Assembly: GCA_014529385.2 (NCBI GenBank)
Contig: CM043948.1
Location: 78,228,291 to 78,292,290 of the forward strand
Origin: Adiantum capillus-veneris
Taxonomy: Eukaryota > Streptophyta > Polypodiopsida > Polypodiales > Pteridaceae
Reading direction: 5' to 3'
DNA length: 64,000 nucleotides
Position numbers and translations under genes: made by a program. This document shows positions 33,710-47,601 of this stretch, piece after piece. Each line of letters opens with the position of its first letter. The first letter of the stretch is position 1. The notes below the pieces were generated by a model. The model was given only the letters and a program-made list of their open reading frames with translations. It was not told the origin of the DNA and searched no databases.

Positions 33710-34510
33710 CAACTCCCAACCTTCAAGGGAGAGGGAACCAACTTAGAACGTGATGCTGAAGCCTGGATCGATGCCATGTATGATTATTTCTTGGCTGCAA
33801 GAATTGCTTCAAAAGATCAGGCAATGCTAGGAATGTTTCGACTCACTGGAGATACTAAACTCTGGTGGAAACAGCATTGTAGCGATAATCCTTCCATAAG
33901 TCCATCCTGAGAAAGAATGAAACAGGCAGTGAAACAAAGATATCTTTGTCCGGCTCATCAAGCTATTAAAATGAATGAATTTTTCACACTCAAATAGTTA
34001 GGGCTTACTTTAGAAGAATAATACACCAAATATGTGTCTTTACGGCGTTATGCACCACCAATGACAATGGAACAACAGATTGCTCATTTTTGTCAGGGCC
34101 TAAAGAAACTTTTAAGTACTCATTTAGAAGCTATGAGACCCACATCTATTCAAGATACCCTTATCAGAGCTAAACCGCTTGCGGCTGAAGGAAACCCCTC
34201 TCCAAGGAACTATTATAACTACAATAACTTTAGAGTAAGGACAAGGGGAAATTTCAATCAAGGAAATCAATGAAGGGTAGTGATAGATGTAACTACTATA
34301 GAACAGACTTTTCCAAATATCAAATGTTATGGATGTAATCGAATGGGGCACTACAGGAGCCAATGCCCCGAGGAGCTAAATCCCAGACTTGTTGTTGGAA
34401 CTACTCCTTAGACTCAGATAGGTCAAGGAAATAAACAAAGAGGTGGAAGAAATAGAGGACGAGGCAGACAAAGAGATAGAGGATCCAGATCTTATGCTGC
34501 AGTAGGATAG
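33710..34510 (+). pseudogene. gypsy gag (capsid and CCHC nucleocapsid)
   Basis: From about 33710 the frame reads LPTFKGEGTNLERDAEAWID, then FRLTGDTKLWWKQHC, MNEFFTL and QIAHFCQGLKKLL, the retrotransposon gag pattern of a W-containing capsid. A CCHC knuckle CYGCNRMGHYRSQC lies at about 34326-34367, followed by an RG-rich tail. Stops at about 33908, 33997, 34018, 34271, 34411 and 34507 make it non-functional. Gag packages the element RNA. Confidence 0.85.
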
Positions 34511-34516
34511 CCAACC

Positions 34517-35045
34517 TTGATGGATGAAGAAGATGAAAGAGATACTCTTTCTGCCACCATTGATAACCTTGGAGCTCGGAAACAGTATGCTGTCATCCAA
34601 ACCACTACAAACAAAGAAGGTGAAAAAAGTGAACTACTTATAGATTGTGGCAGCACACACTTTTTTCTCTCCCCTAAATGCTTAAGGAAACTCAAATTAA
34701 ACCAATATCCCACCAAGAAATTAGTGGTAGAACTAGAAAATGGGAAAGAGGTTCTATCTCAATTTACAGCGAAGGAAGCTTAATTTGAACTGGGAGGAAC
34801 CCTTACTTCATCTTACTTTCGGACTCTACCAATAGGAACCTATGACGGTATTCTAGGAATGGATCGGTTAATCAAAAATCAAGCCCATATTCACTGTGCT
34901 CAAAGGAACCTATCCTTCAAAAATCACTTAGGTAAAGAAACATTAGTACAAGGATCAAATGGGAAGCCTAAGGCTCATTTAGTTAAGGCTAGTCAACTTT
35001 TGAAAGGGTTATGCAAGGGGCAATAGATCTTTGTAGTAAAACTTA
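34517..35045 (+). pseudogene. gypsy aspartic protease
   Basis: LLIDCGSTHFFLS near 34640 corresponds to the D-S/T-G-A active-site loop, here D-C-G-S, and GTYDGILGMDRL at about 34835 is the typical second conserved block. A TAA at 34780 and a TAG near 35024 break the frame. It would cleave the polyprotein. Confidence 0.75.
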
Positions 35046-35098
35046 ATAAGGCGGATGATTTAAAGGACAACAGAACTCCAGAATGGCTTAAGGAATTT

Positions 35099-36184
35099 TT
35101 GGATATATTTCTAGAAGATCTCTCAAATTTACCTCCTCCAAGGGACATAGACCACAAAATAGAAACCTTTCCAGGTAGTGAACCAATTTCAAAAAGACCC
35201 TACAAAATGTCCCTCCCTAGAGCTATTGAATTAAAAGAACAAATTCGTCAACTTATTGAACAAGGATTCATAAGACCAAGCATTTCACCTTTGGGAGCGC
35301 CCGTTCTATTCCAAAAGAAGAAGGATGGATCTTTACGTCTCTACATCAATTATAGGGGACTTAACCAGGTATCAGTAAAGAATCAGTATCCTATTCCTCG
35401 CATCAACGAATTACTTGATAGATTACATGGAGCCAAGGTATTAACAAAAAATGATATCAGATCAGGATACCATCAAGTCCGGATTAAAGAAGCAAATATT
35501 TATAAAACTACATTCAACACCCGATATGGGCATTATGAGTTCATCCTGATGCCTTTCGGTCTTATGAATGCTCCGGCTACTTTTAATTGTCTCATGCAAG
35601 ATATATTCAAAGAATATCTAGATGATTTTGTGCTGGTATTTTTCAATGATATCTTGGTATACTCCAAAGATGAAAAAGATCATGAGGACCATGTACGTAA
35701 AGTACTCCATCTTCTATGCCAACATCAGTTGTATGCCAAGATGAGAAAATGTGTGTTCTTCACGCCCAAAGTTAGCTATTTTGGATTTATAATAAACCCT
35801 GAAGGAATCTCTGTAGACCCCACAAAGATTAAGGACATAATAGATTGGCCACAACCCAAGACAGCCAAACTTACATGGGAAAATGAAAAGGACGTCTGTT
35901 TCCTCAAACTAAAACAAAATCTCACATCAGCCCCTATACTCAAACTCCCTAACTTCACTCAAGATTTTGAAGTAGTAATCGATGCCAGTGGCCTTGCTAT
36001 AGGAGAAGTCTTAAACCAAGAAGATAGACCAGTCGCCTTTACTTCTCAAAAATTAAGAATCCACGAGCTGAATCATCCAACTCATGATCTGGAACTCCTA
36101 GCCATCATCCATGCTCTTAAGCTCCAGAGGCACTATCTTTTAGGAGGAAAGTTTCAGTTAATCACACTGATCATCAAAGTCTAA
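35099..36184 (+). pseudogene. gypsy reverse transcriptase and start of RNase H
   Basis: A 361-codon open frame. Residues about 45-60 hold the EQIRQLIEQGFIRPS opening, 117-126 KNDIRSGYHQ (catalytic Asp present), 150-160 PFGLMNAPATF, and 181-184 FFND where the family has Y/F-x-D-D. One catalytic Asp is thus Asn, which would abolish polymerisation. Residues about 290-340 (VVIDASGLAIG, FTSQKL, HDLELLAIIHALK) are the tethered RNase H. The usual loop IDWP followed by a knuckle-like FLG is shortened near 35860. The frame continues after 36184 with a shift. Confidence 0.9.
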
Positions 36185-36213
36185 AGTGGATTTTTTCACA
36201 AGCAACACTCAAC

Positions 36214-36501
36214 ATGAGGCAGCGTAGATGGATAGAATTCTTACAAGAATATGATTTTGAAATAAAATATAAACTAGGAAAGAAGAATGTGGTTGTTGAT
36301 GCCCTTAGCTGCAAGGTTTTTCTTGGGGCCATTTCCACAGTCAACAATCCAATCCTAAACAAGGTTAAGGAAGCCTCCCTGGAATATGAGGATTATCAAA
36401 AACTCCTACACGTTATCAATCAACAGGACCTAAAAGAGAAAGAGAAGGACAGAATCAAGGATTATTCACTTGAAGATGGGCTTCTCTATTATAAGTACTA
36501 G
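36214..36501 (+). pseudogene. gypsy RNase H end and linker
   Basis: The frame MRQRRWIEFLQEYDFEIKYK followed by KKNVVVDALS is the conserved end of the RNase H/connection region (family N-x-x-A-D-A-L-S-R). A frameshift near 36184 separates it from the preceding piece. A TAG at 36501 separates it from integrase. Confidence 0.85.
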
Positions 36502-37385
36502 CTTTACATTCCTAATAATCCAATGTTAAAGGAGTTAATCCTTTATGAAGGACACAACGCTCCAGTTGCCGGTCATCCTGGCTATGCAAAGACCCTTAAT
36601 GCCATAAGGAAAAGCTATTTTTTACCAGGAGTGAATTGAGATATACTTCGCTACATCAAACAATGTCTTTCCTGTCAAAGGATCAAGGCTGAAAGAGTAA
36701 TGATGCAATGGAAACTTCAACCTCTTGACATTCCTCAAATGAAGTGGGAACTCATTAGCATGGACATTGTAACAGGCCTTCCCACCATTCAAGGGGGTTA
36801 TGAATCCATTATGGTGGTAGTAGACATGCTGATTAAAGTGTCTCATTTGATGTTTGTGAAAAAAACTTACAGTGCATCAGACATAAGACGTTTATTTATC
36901 AAAGAGATCTTTAGATTACACGAGATTCCTAAGAGAATAGTCAGTGACAGAGATGCAAAATTTACTTCAAAATTTTGGAAGCTTTATTTGAATCCTTAGG
37001 TACCTAGCTATGTTTAAGTACAACCTATCACGCTCAGATAGACGACCAGACGGAAGAGTGAATCAAGTTATTGAAGACATCCTTAGAGCTTACTATGGTA
37101 GAGAACCCCGAAAATGGATACAATTTCTTCCTCTGGTGGAATTCGCCTATAATTCCTCATTCCATAAAAGCATTGGGATGTCACCGTTTAATGCACTTTA
37201 TGGGCATGAATGTATATCACCCCAAAACTTTTTTGACCCGACTACAAGAGTAGAAGCTTCAAAACAAATGTTGGAGGATATGGATGCCCAAACCAAAGCA
37301 ATACGACAAGACATTCAAGCAACTAAGGACCGCCAAAAACATTATGCTGATAAAAATGGTCTGATCGATTTTTCAAACAAGGGGA
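36502..37385 (+). pseudogene. gypsy integrase
   Basis: The HHCC zinc domain is seen as EGHNAPVAGHPG and, 36 residues later, CLSCQRIK, with a TGA in between near 36637. The catalytic core shows MDIVTGLP (first Asp), SDRDAKFTSKFW (second Asp) and, after a frame change near 37000, GRVNQVIEDILRAYYG (third residue, Glu). FAYNSSFHKSIGMSPFNALYG is the family's conserved downstream block. Integrase joins element DNA to the host genome. Two frame breaks make it inactive. Confidence 0.9.
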
Positions 37386-37428
37386 TAAACTATTCTTTAG
37401 GGTACGGCCAAAGAGAAGCAATTTATCC

Positions 37429-37802
37429 TTGGGAAGATTCAAAAAAGTAAGCCCGAAATATTGTGGACCTTATGAAGTGATAAAAGTAATTAGTGATCAA
37501 GCTTACAAATTAAAGTTACTTGAACACCTCAAGGTCCATAATGTACTCCATATTAGTCTTCTAAAACCATATATTCCAAACCCCAATCACACTCTAGACG
37601 ACGAACAGATTGTGATGCAGAAGCAAGGATTTCTTGAACTCCAACCAGATTGTATTCTTGATACTAGGGAAAGAAGTCTGCGAAACAGAGTAATTAGAGA
37701 ACATTTAGTAAAATTGAAGGATTACCCCACTGAAGACGCCACATGGTAGGACGAAGTATCACTTCTCAAAGATTTCCCCAATTTCAGTTCAGATAAGGCA
37801 TC
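37429..37802 (+). pseudogene. gypsy integrase C-terminus with chromodomain-like tail
   Basis: GRFKKVSPKYCGPYEVIKVI and HNVLHISLLKPYIP are the GPY/F module. DTRERSLRNRVIREHLVKLK followed by DYPTEDATW matches the chromodomain pattern (RR....YLVKWKGYP...ATWE) that guides chromoviruses to particular chromatin. A TAG follows at 37747, and the last residues DEVSLLKDF and LKLG read on to the LTR. Confidence 0.85.
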
Positions 37803-37808
37803 TCAATT

Positions 37809-37825
37809 CCTTAAGTTGGGGTGAT
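37809..37825 (+). promoter_or_regulatory. polypurine-like tract before 3' LTR
   Basis: CTTAAGTTGGGGTGAT directly precedes TGTAAGG. Purine-rich GGGGTGA before the LTR is the usual plus-strand primer position, although it is interrupted by pyrimidines. Confidence 0.55.
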
Positions 37826-40800
37826 TGTAAGGTTTCCAATTTTTTAAACCTTAGAAATTGTACAAGCCTCATAAAATTAACTTGGTTGTTAAGAAAACAC
37901 TATAGAATAATCCAACTATGGAAAATATTGGTATTTTTGGAACCGTAACCAGGGCTTTACTATGGTTAGAAATTTTCAGAACAAAATTTCAATGAAATCT
38001 GGAAAAGTTACGGGCTCTAAAAGCTTACACTGTGAGTTTAATTAGTTAAGTAAAATTGAAAGGTTTCAGTAATTATTAGTGGTAAAGACTTTTTATCCTA
38101 AAGTTCTAGAAATTGCAGATATTTCCAAGTTTAATCATTAAAAGTTAGAAAAAATATCAAAATTCAATTTTGGAAATCGGGGGGGCTATGGTTAGCCTAC
38201 CCAAGCCAATTTTAGTAGTAGGTGGCACTAGAGAGAAGCTGGGGGCTTGCTAGAGGTGCCACGACCTTCCAGAAATAGCTGGGGGCTTGCTAGAGGTGCC
38301 AAGACCTTCCAGAAATAGCCTATGGGCCCTGAAAAACTATAAATAGACCCCCCCTTCTTCACAAGAAAACTGGACTCGGAGTCCTTGCAAATTCTCTCTC
38401 ATCTAGAGGGATCTCTACTAAAAAATCACTAGAGAACAAAGCTCTAGTTGGTTAATCAACTGTAATTAGCACTAAAACGTTTTAATTAGAAAAATAATGC
38501 TAATCTATTTAAATTTTCTTGATTAATTCAATAAATTAAGAAGATCAAACTTACTTACATTCTAAAATTCTCTCCTAGTTTTTAATTCTTTGCTGATTAT
38601 TGAGATTGCACTTAGGGATACTAATCTAATTAATTATTATATTATATTAGGGTTGAAATTACTCATTTTAACCATAAATTAATGATAATTATACTAACTA
38701 AACTTAGATTAACATGAGATAATTATTAAAGCTGTGTATGAGTGTCAGTATGCTAGGAAAATTATCTTTTAATTTTCTAAATACTTTTTGTAATCTTTTA
38801 AGCAGAAAAGCAAAGGGGAAAATGATCAAATTAATCTACAAAGCTTTGAGATAATTATCAAAGGTAAAATATATCTTAAGAAACCTGTGTTAATTATCTT
38901 AACTATAGATCATTAGTTTAACTAATTATCTCAGTAGAAAAACATCGTTTTAAAGGCAAAAAATAGAAAATTAATCTAAAAATCTTTGAGAAAATTATCA
39001 GAGGTAAAATACATCTTAAAAAGATGTGATAATTATCTTAACTACACATAATTAGTTTAACCAATTATCTTAGGAGAAAATACTATTTTTGAGAGAAAAT
39101 AAAAAGGGGAAAATAAAAAAGTAATCTAAAAAGCTTTGAGATACTTATTAGAGGTAAAACACATCTTAGAAAACTTGTAATATTTATCTTAACCACAAAA
39201 AATTAGTTTATCTAATTATCTGAGTAGAAAAACACTGTTTTTAAGAGAAAATAAAGATAAAAAAAAATCAAATTAAACTAAAAAGCTTTGAGATAACTAT
39301 GAGAGGTAAAACACATCTTAAGAAACGAGTGATAATTATCTTAACTATAAATAAATAATTTTTCTAATTATCTCAATGAAAAAACACTATTTTTAAGGCA
39401 AAATAAAAGGAAAAAAATAGAAACTTAATCTTAAAAACTTTGAGATAATTGTCAAAGGTAAAACACATCTTAAGAAATTGGTGATAGTTATCTTAACTAC
39501 AAAGAATTAGTTTATATAATTATCTCAGTAGAAAAATAGTATTTTTAAGGAAAACTTAAAGAGGAAAGATAGCAAATTAAACTACAAAAATTTGAGATAA
39601 TTATTAGAGCTAAAAGATATACTAATAAATCCATGATACTTATCTTAACCATATATAATTAGTCTAGGTAATTATCTTAACTAATATTATAGATTTTGTG
39701 TATAAATTGGAGAAACGAGATTAGTAAATAAATTTATATAATTACCAGAGATCAAAAACAACTTTTGAAGGTTGGAAAAATTATCTTAGTCCAAATAATT
39801 AGTATAACAAAGTACCGTTGCCCAATATTGTCTAAATTAGACCATAAATCTAGAAGGGAAATTTATGAATTATTTTTATGAGCTAGCCAAAAGATTATTG
39901 GAGATATAACATATCAAACTCCATCTAGGGTAAATATCCCACTAGAAGATAGGTAGCTCATAATTTACTAAGGCCAAAATATGATATTTTGGAACATAAA
40001 TTAGAAGAGAAATTTAGAAAAATATCTCCAATAATTATGCAATAATTATGGGAGAATAATAATAGTACCAGGAAGCTACAAGAGAAATATCTCCAGGTAA
40101 TGAGTAATGATGATGACTCCGCCATGGATAAAATATTTTACTCCAGGTAATGAGTGATGATGATGACTCCGCCATGGATGACTCGGTTTTCTCAGTGCAC
40201 GTGGAGTCTTTACCCCGTACATGTCTATGCTTGTGGATATTGCTTAGGATATTAAGTTTATCCTACAGAAACCACAGAGTTGTATGGGCAACCGGTTGGC
40301 GTATGGGCGCCCGAACTTTGGGTGATGAATTTTTCCAACCCGGTTGTTATAACTAAGGAATGGGTGCCGTTTTTTCACCCCTGTATAGGTGGTCTTGAGA
40401 CAAGCCAGTACTCGTCAGAGTTACTCCATAATGATAGTACCTTGTCTTAAGTCTAAAGATTTTTGTTTGCTAAAAGAATGTTTTCAATACTGTTTTCAAG
40501 GGCTGTTTTAATGAAATTCAGTTATAAAAGTTAAACGAAATTATTGTTTTAATTGTGAAAAGAATGTGGTAGTAATAAATAACAAAGCAATATGTGTGAG
40601 TGCGGGATGGTAAGTGGGGAGGGACTAAGGTTGTCAATCATGGACGGGATGAACTAATTAGTCAAGTAACTATCCATTCGCGCGCACTGAAAGCGTCTAT
40701 AAACTTCTCCACTTGGAAGAGGAGTCCACAAGCGGCTGTACCCTCACACATGTTAGGGGGGAAAAAACGTTGGCTAAGGAAAACTTAATCCGAATGATGG

Positions 40801-40905
40801 AAGTTATAGGGCCGGGATAGTTTTTTTTAATCCAACAATTTGTCTCGTTTCCACTGCGAGACATGACTAGGTCTCCTTCTAGGTCTATAAACCTAAACCA
40901 TTATT
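37826..40905 (+). repeat. 3' LTR, truncated
   Basis: Matches the 5' LTR from its TG start to CTAAACCATTATT at 40905. The last about 118 bp of the 5' LTR (32705-32822) have no counterpart, and sequence of repeat copy B starts at once. A 49-bp piece with GGGGGCTTGCTAGAGGTGCCA is duplicated near 38237-38300, and GGTAATGAGTAATGATG with GACTCCGCCATGGAT is duplicated near 40096-40180. The interval matching 31395-31925 is absent. Confidence 0.85.
38760..39740. repeat. hairpin-bearing repeat array inside 3' LTR
   Basis: Six to seven diverged units of about 135-155 bp carry the same words as the 5' LTR array, each with an AT-rich inverted repeat (AATTAGTTTA(A/T)CTAATTATC-like). Unit phase matches the 5' LTR once its nested insertion is removed. 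Confidence 0.85.
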
Positions 40906-43157
<2,252 letters not shown>

Positions 43158-43478
43158 TGTTAGGTTTTAGGCCATGGTTGGTGGATGTGGCCGGGTGCCC
43201 ACCCATCCTCCACATTCTTTGGTGACACGGTGATTTTACTACTTTTGGTTTGAGTTTTCACTCTTTTTGCAGGGGAAACTTTGGAGAAATTATCCTAGAC
43301 AATTCTCCATAAAGTTTTTGGCTACATCCTCTCAAGTAATGGCTACGATTAGTGCTTCCAAAAGAGAAAACTCTTGGCACAAACTTGCCTATTTGGCGGC
43401 AGCATTGTATGCAAGATGTTTTGATCAACCTTGCGTGAAAAAAGAGAGAACGTGTACGCTGATGAATAGTGGAAAGAC

Positions 43479-44020
43479 TTGAATGAGCATGCTATGGAGA
43501 CCATTTTCCTATACCTTGGTGAATCCAATTACGTTACCATAATGGAAAAGACCAATGCCAAAAGATTTATGGATGCTCTATGTGCAGCATGGGATGGAAA
43601 CCATGCCTTGAACAAGGTTTTCTTGATGAAGAAGCTTATGCGCATGAATATGAAAGAGGGCACTATTGTTAGTTCTCACTTGAACAAGTTCAACATCTTT
43701 TCATAGATTACTTCAAAAGGTCTCAATTTTGGTGATGAAATGAAGGCTATTTTCTTGCTAGGTTTGCTACCATCATCGTGGGATATCTTCAACATAGCCA
43801 TAAGCAATTCTGCACTCATTCTTAGGATTGTAGGAAAGATAGTAGCAAGAGTCATGGCAAAGACATGTGAAATGTTGAGTGTTACTACTGCCATAAAAAG
43901 AGACGCTTGAAGAAAGATGTCCACACAATGCAACGTGATAAAGGAAAAGAGAAAGAAAAGTCTAACAAACCTGGAAGTATCTTGAAAATTGAAGAGCTTA
44001 ATGTGGTTAAGTTTCTTAGT
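43479..44020 (+). pseudogene. copia gag with zinc knuckle
   Basis: MDALCAAWDGNHALNKVFL, LMKKLMRMNMKEGTIVSSH, LNKFNIFS, then after a TAG near 43704 FGDEMKAIFLLGLLPSSWD, match the copia gag/UBN2 pattern. CYYCHKKRRLKKDV at 43880 is a CCHC knuckle whose His and last Cys positions are changed (consensus CYYCHKKGHLKKDC). This is consistent with decay. Confidence 0.8.
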
Positions 44021-44099
44021 AGCCAATGAGACATTTTTGATGTGACAAATGATGTGTTGATTTTCACAACGGATTTAATTCCCAATGAGTTAGCTCTTG

Positions 44100-44819
44100 A
44101 TGAGTGTTATGTGCATAATTAAATTGTGGACTCACGTGCTACCTTTCACATTGATAGCATGCAAAGGACAAGAAAAATGAGTGCCTCTATAGCCTTGCAT
44201 GAGTCCCACTGTCAGAACAAAGAACTATTGCACCATCGAAATCACCTGTGATAAGTACCTATAAAGTTAGTAAGAACCCTTCTAGCATGAAGCACACTTG
44301 GAATTAGGTAAAATAAAGGACATAATGACATAGTTTATCTTGAGTATATGTCTGTAGAGTATCCATAGGCTAGAAATAGATAAAAGATGAGAGAGATATG
44401 GCCACTCGAAGTTGGGGGTGTATTGATCTCTCTTGCTAAAAAATGAGCTCTCTGGAAGTTTGCAGGTGTTGCAAAGAATTGCAGCTATAAAATGAGGCCT
44501 CTTTTTATCAATGATCCTAATAGATCTTCTTCTCTCCTTGGCCAACAAGACCCTCCCTATTGGCTTCTTTCATTTGGTCCATGTTTGGTCTTATTTGGGT
44601 AGGAAAGGAGGTGTCGATGACTTTTGGCCCAAGGGAGGGGGTGGGAGCTATTGTCCAGGGGACCAAAAAATGGTCCAGGCACCTCGGTAGGTAGTGGGAG
44701 CTCAAAATGGTGCCTTCTTCTCCCCCAAGTGTCTACGAGTCCCCATAGCCAAAGCTTGAGAGATATCTTCTCTCTGTAGGAAGTTACCAAGAGGAAAACA
44801 CACACTGCCATGCAAATGA
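44100..44819 (+). pseudogene. copia protease remnant and unrecognised replacement of integrase
   Basis: At about 44126 IVDSRATFHID corresponds to the copia protease site (LDSGATFH..), with Gly changed to Arg. From about 44230 to 44815 no copia motif is visible although integrase is expected here; the sequence is anonymous with scattered short frames. A deletion or replacement removed integrase. Confidence 0.55.
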
Positions 44820-45480
44820 ATGTACAAGAAGAAATACACCACATATGATCCCGATCCCAGGTATAAGGCAAGATTGGTTGCGAAAGGATGCAAGAAAACA
44901 CAAATCATGGATTTTGATGAAATATTTTCTCTAGTGGTTAAGATGACTAGATTGCATCTTGTGCTTGGTCTAATAGCCATCAAGGACATGGAATTGGTCC
45001 AAATGGATGTGAAGATAACGTTTCTTCATGGGAATCTTGAAGAGGACGTCTACATGAAAAATCAAAAGGTTTTGCAATAAAACCTCAGAAGCTAACAAGG
45101 GTAGATTTGGTGTGTAGACTCAAGAGATCTTTGTATGGATTAAAGCAAGGCTCAAGGAAATGGTACATCAAGTTTGATAAGTACTTTTAGTCCCAAGGTT
45201 ACGTACGGAGCCAAGAGGATCATTGCTTGTACTCAAGGTGTTTGAATGATGGTTCCCTCATCATTCTGATTTTGTACATGGATGATATGCTCATAACCGA
45301 GAAGTCAAAAGATGATATTTCCCTTCTCAAGGATGCCTTAAGCAAGCAGTTTTCTATGAAAGATTTGGGTGATTCACATCACTCTTGGTATGCGTATCAA
45401 GAGAGATCACAAATGTGGTATACTTGAACTTCTGCAAGAAGAGTATATTCACAAGGTATTGCAACACTTTGATTTGCAAT
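44820..45480 (+). pseudogene. copia reverse transcriptase
   Basis: YKARLVAKGCKKTQIMDFDE, VQMDVKITFLHGNLEEDVYM (catalytic Asp kept), SLYGLKQGSRKWY and LILYMDDMLI (YMDD-type active site kept) follow the RVT_2 order. A frame change near 45080 and a TAG near 45190 interrupt it. Confidence 0.85.
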
Positions 45481-45491
45481 GGGGATAAGCA

Positions 45492-46135
45492 TTGAGTACC
45501 CCAATGGATGCATACAAAAAACTTAGCAAGCATGATTGTCCCAAATCAGATGCTGAAAAGATAGAGATGGCAAAGTTTTTGAATTCTTTGATAGTAGACA
45601 GTCTCATTTTTGCCATGGATAGCACACATCCAGAAACTGCATATGCAATGGGAGTGGTTAGCGGGTTTATGGAAAATCCAGGCAAAAAGCATTGGGGAAA
45701 CAATGATGCATCCATAGTTGGATACAATGATTCGGATTATGTGGTTTGGAAACTAGGCTACCCACATATGGCTACTTTTTCTTGTTTGTTGAAGAAAAAA
45801 TTTCTTGGAGATCATGAATGCACAATTGCACTTCGTCTTCCACCATTGAGGTAGAAGCTATGTGGTTATCTTGTCTAGCTGGAGAGCTTGGTATACACGA
45901 AACTCCAGTGCTACATTGCAATAGTGAGAGTGCGATTGTGCTATCAAAGAAACCTGTGTTTCACTCCGAGTTGAAACACATAGAGGTTAGGTATCATGTG
46001 GTGTGGGATATTTTGGCTAGCAAACGCATTGAGTCAGTCAAAATTCACACGGATGAAAACCCACTGGATGCTCTAACAAAGAGCTTAGACTCAAAGCGGT
46101 TTGCATATTGCATAGAGATGATGGGTGTAGGTTGA
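45492..46135 (+). pseudogene. copia RNase H
   Basis: PMDAYKKLSKHD, then ETAYAMGVVSGFMENPGKKH (connection region), YNDSDYV, and, in another frame from 45818, SSTIEVEAMWLS, ELGIHETPVLHCNSESAI, FHSELKHIEVRYHVV and NPLDALTKSLD are the copia RNase H landmarks. Frame breaks occur near 45840. Confidence 0.85.
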
Positions 46136-46213
46136 AGCCATGTTCATGCTTCACATTTTGTACAATTTTACATAATATCCCCTAAATTATTTAGCCACTT
46201 GGGCCACATTGGT

Positions 46214-46228
46214 CTTCCAGTGGGAGAT
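46214..46228 (+). promoter_or_regulatory. copia polypurine tract
   Basis: CCAGTGGGAGATTGTTAGG is the typical copia purine tract (AGTGGGAGATTG) leading directly into the TG of the 3' LTR at 46229. Confidence 0.8.
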
Positions 46229-46396
46229 TGTTAGGTTCTAGACCAAGTGGCCAATGGTTGTGGTCCAACGATCGCCCATCCTTTACATTATCTAGTTATA
46301 ATACTAATAATGAGTTGAGAGTATTTCTTGTATGTTTCCTCTTCTCCTTCCCCTTCTATTCTTACCTCCCTTTCACTCACCATTCCAACTCCCACA
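46229..46396 (+). repeat. copia 3' LTR
   Basis: Starts TGTTAGGTTCTAGACC and ends CCCACA, about 168 bp, a normal size for a small copia element. It shares its first words and GCCCATCC..ACATT with the 5' end at 43158, but the two are strongly diverged and the end of the 5' LTR could not be placed. Confidence 0.65.
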
Positions 46397-47570
46397 CTTT
46401 CTGGTATTAGACTTTTGGAAACTAGGATCACAAAACAAAGAAGATGATGCTTGGTTTTTCTTTTGTGTTTTTTAGTAATACATATTGGGGTGTATTTGAC
46501 CATAAAATTGAGTTTTCAAAGATATATAGACATATCGTTGAACCTAGTGACAAAATTGAAGAAACACAAAGTAATTAGCATATTATTAATAGCATAGTTC
46601 TTGAGCCTAATCATTATTGATATGATTGTGCACAATGTGTATTTCTAGTTAAGACAATGGTGCTCAAAAATAGGGAGAAGCATGTGGCCTCCAGGTCTAC
46701 CAATCCTTCTTAAATACACTGGATGGACACAAAAATGCCGTGACTTGCTGTAAAGTGATGACAATATTTAGTGAACAACATATTAAACTTGTGATAACCA
46801 CATTTGGTTTGATGAGTTTTGACTCAAAAATAACATATTTTTGTTTTAGTTTTTTTTACTTCTAAGCAGTTTCTAGAGCCTTAAACCTCATGTGAGGGTC
46901 TCAATGGAGATGACATTGCATTGACTAGACATTTGAAAACCTCTCCGTTATACAAGTGACATGCTGCCCAAATGTTTTACTTTTGATTGGTAATCTCGAA
47001 GATGGAATGGTACAAAAATGTCATAAGATCTTGACATTAGATTGCTATTGAGACCTTTGGCTTACATGGATATTTCATAACATAGAAGTAAGAATATTTT
47101 CACAGCAAAAATTATTAAGCATATACAGTATTAAATTTTGTCAAAATGTGGTTTATTTTCATTTTTTCATAAAACTAATCTCTACTTAGTTGTTAGTTTG
47201 TTTGTAATTTTGTCTAGTAATAAGAAGGGAAAGGGGTCATTGACACTTGTCTTCCGAAGTAATGACAGTACTGACGTGCTTGTGTTCTTGGATGATGGCA
47301 GGTAAGAGGTTCCTTCCTTGGGATTAACTAGAAAATTGTAGGTGTAGTAGTAGATTTGATTTGGCTCAATAAAAACTATAATTTTTGTCTTTGTAATGGG
47401 AACACAAGTATAACTTATTTGTGTGATTCTTGGAATACATTGTATTTATTCAAAAAATCAATGTGTCAAAATTTTCTTATAGTCATATCTTATAGTGGTT
47501 TATTTATGATCTAGCCAGTTCCATTATAGGATTCAATCTATTGTTGTATATTCAATACAAACACACACAC

Positions 47571-47601
<31 letters not shown>

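Larger units (their letters stand above)
25303..40905 (+). mobile_element. Ty3/gypsy chromovirus LTR retrotransposon, decayed
   Basis: The LTRs start TGTAAGGTTTCC at 25303 and 37826, with an initiator-tRNA primer site at 32825 and a purine-rich tract before 37826. The internal order is gag with CCHC knuckle, protease, reverse transcriptase, RNase H, integrase, chromodomain-like tail, which defines Ty3/gypsy chromoviruses. Many stops and frameshifts interrupt the polyprotein. The 5' LTR is enlarged by a nested insertion and the 3' LTR is truncated at its end, where it meets repeat copy B. The element inserted into the unknown coding locus. Confidence 0.9.
43158..46396 (+). mobile_element. Ty1/copia retrotransposon relic
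   Basis: Insertion limits follow from copy A: TACACTTTTTGGTATT at 7661 is split here into TACAATTTT at 43149-43157 and CTTTCTGGTATT after 46396. The element starts TGTTAGGTTTTAGGCC and the 3' LTR (46229-46396) starts TGTTAGGTTCTAGACC and ends CCCACA, giving TG...CA ends and a degraded 5-bp duplication. Inside are gag, a protease remnant, reverse transcriptase and RNase H in copia order. Integrase was not found. Confidence 0.85.
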
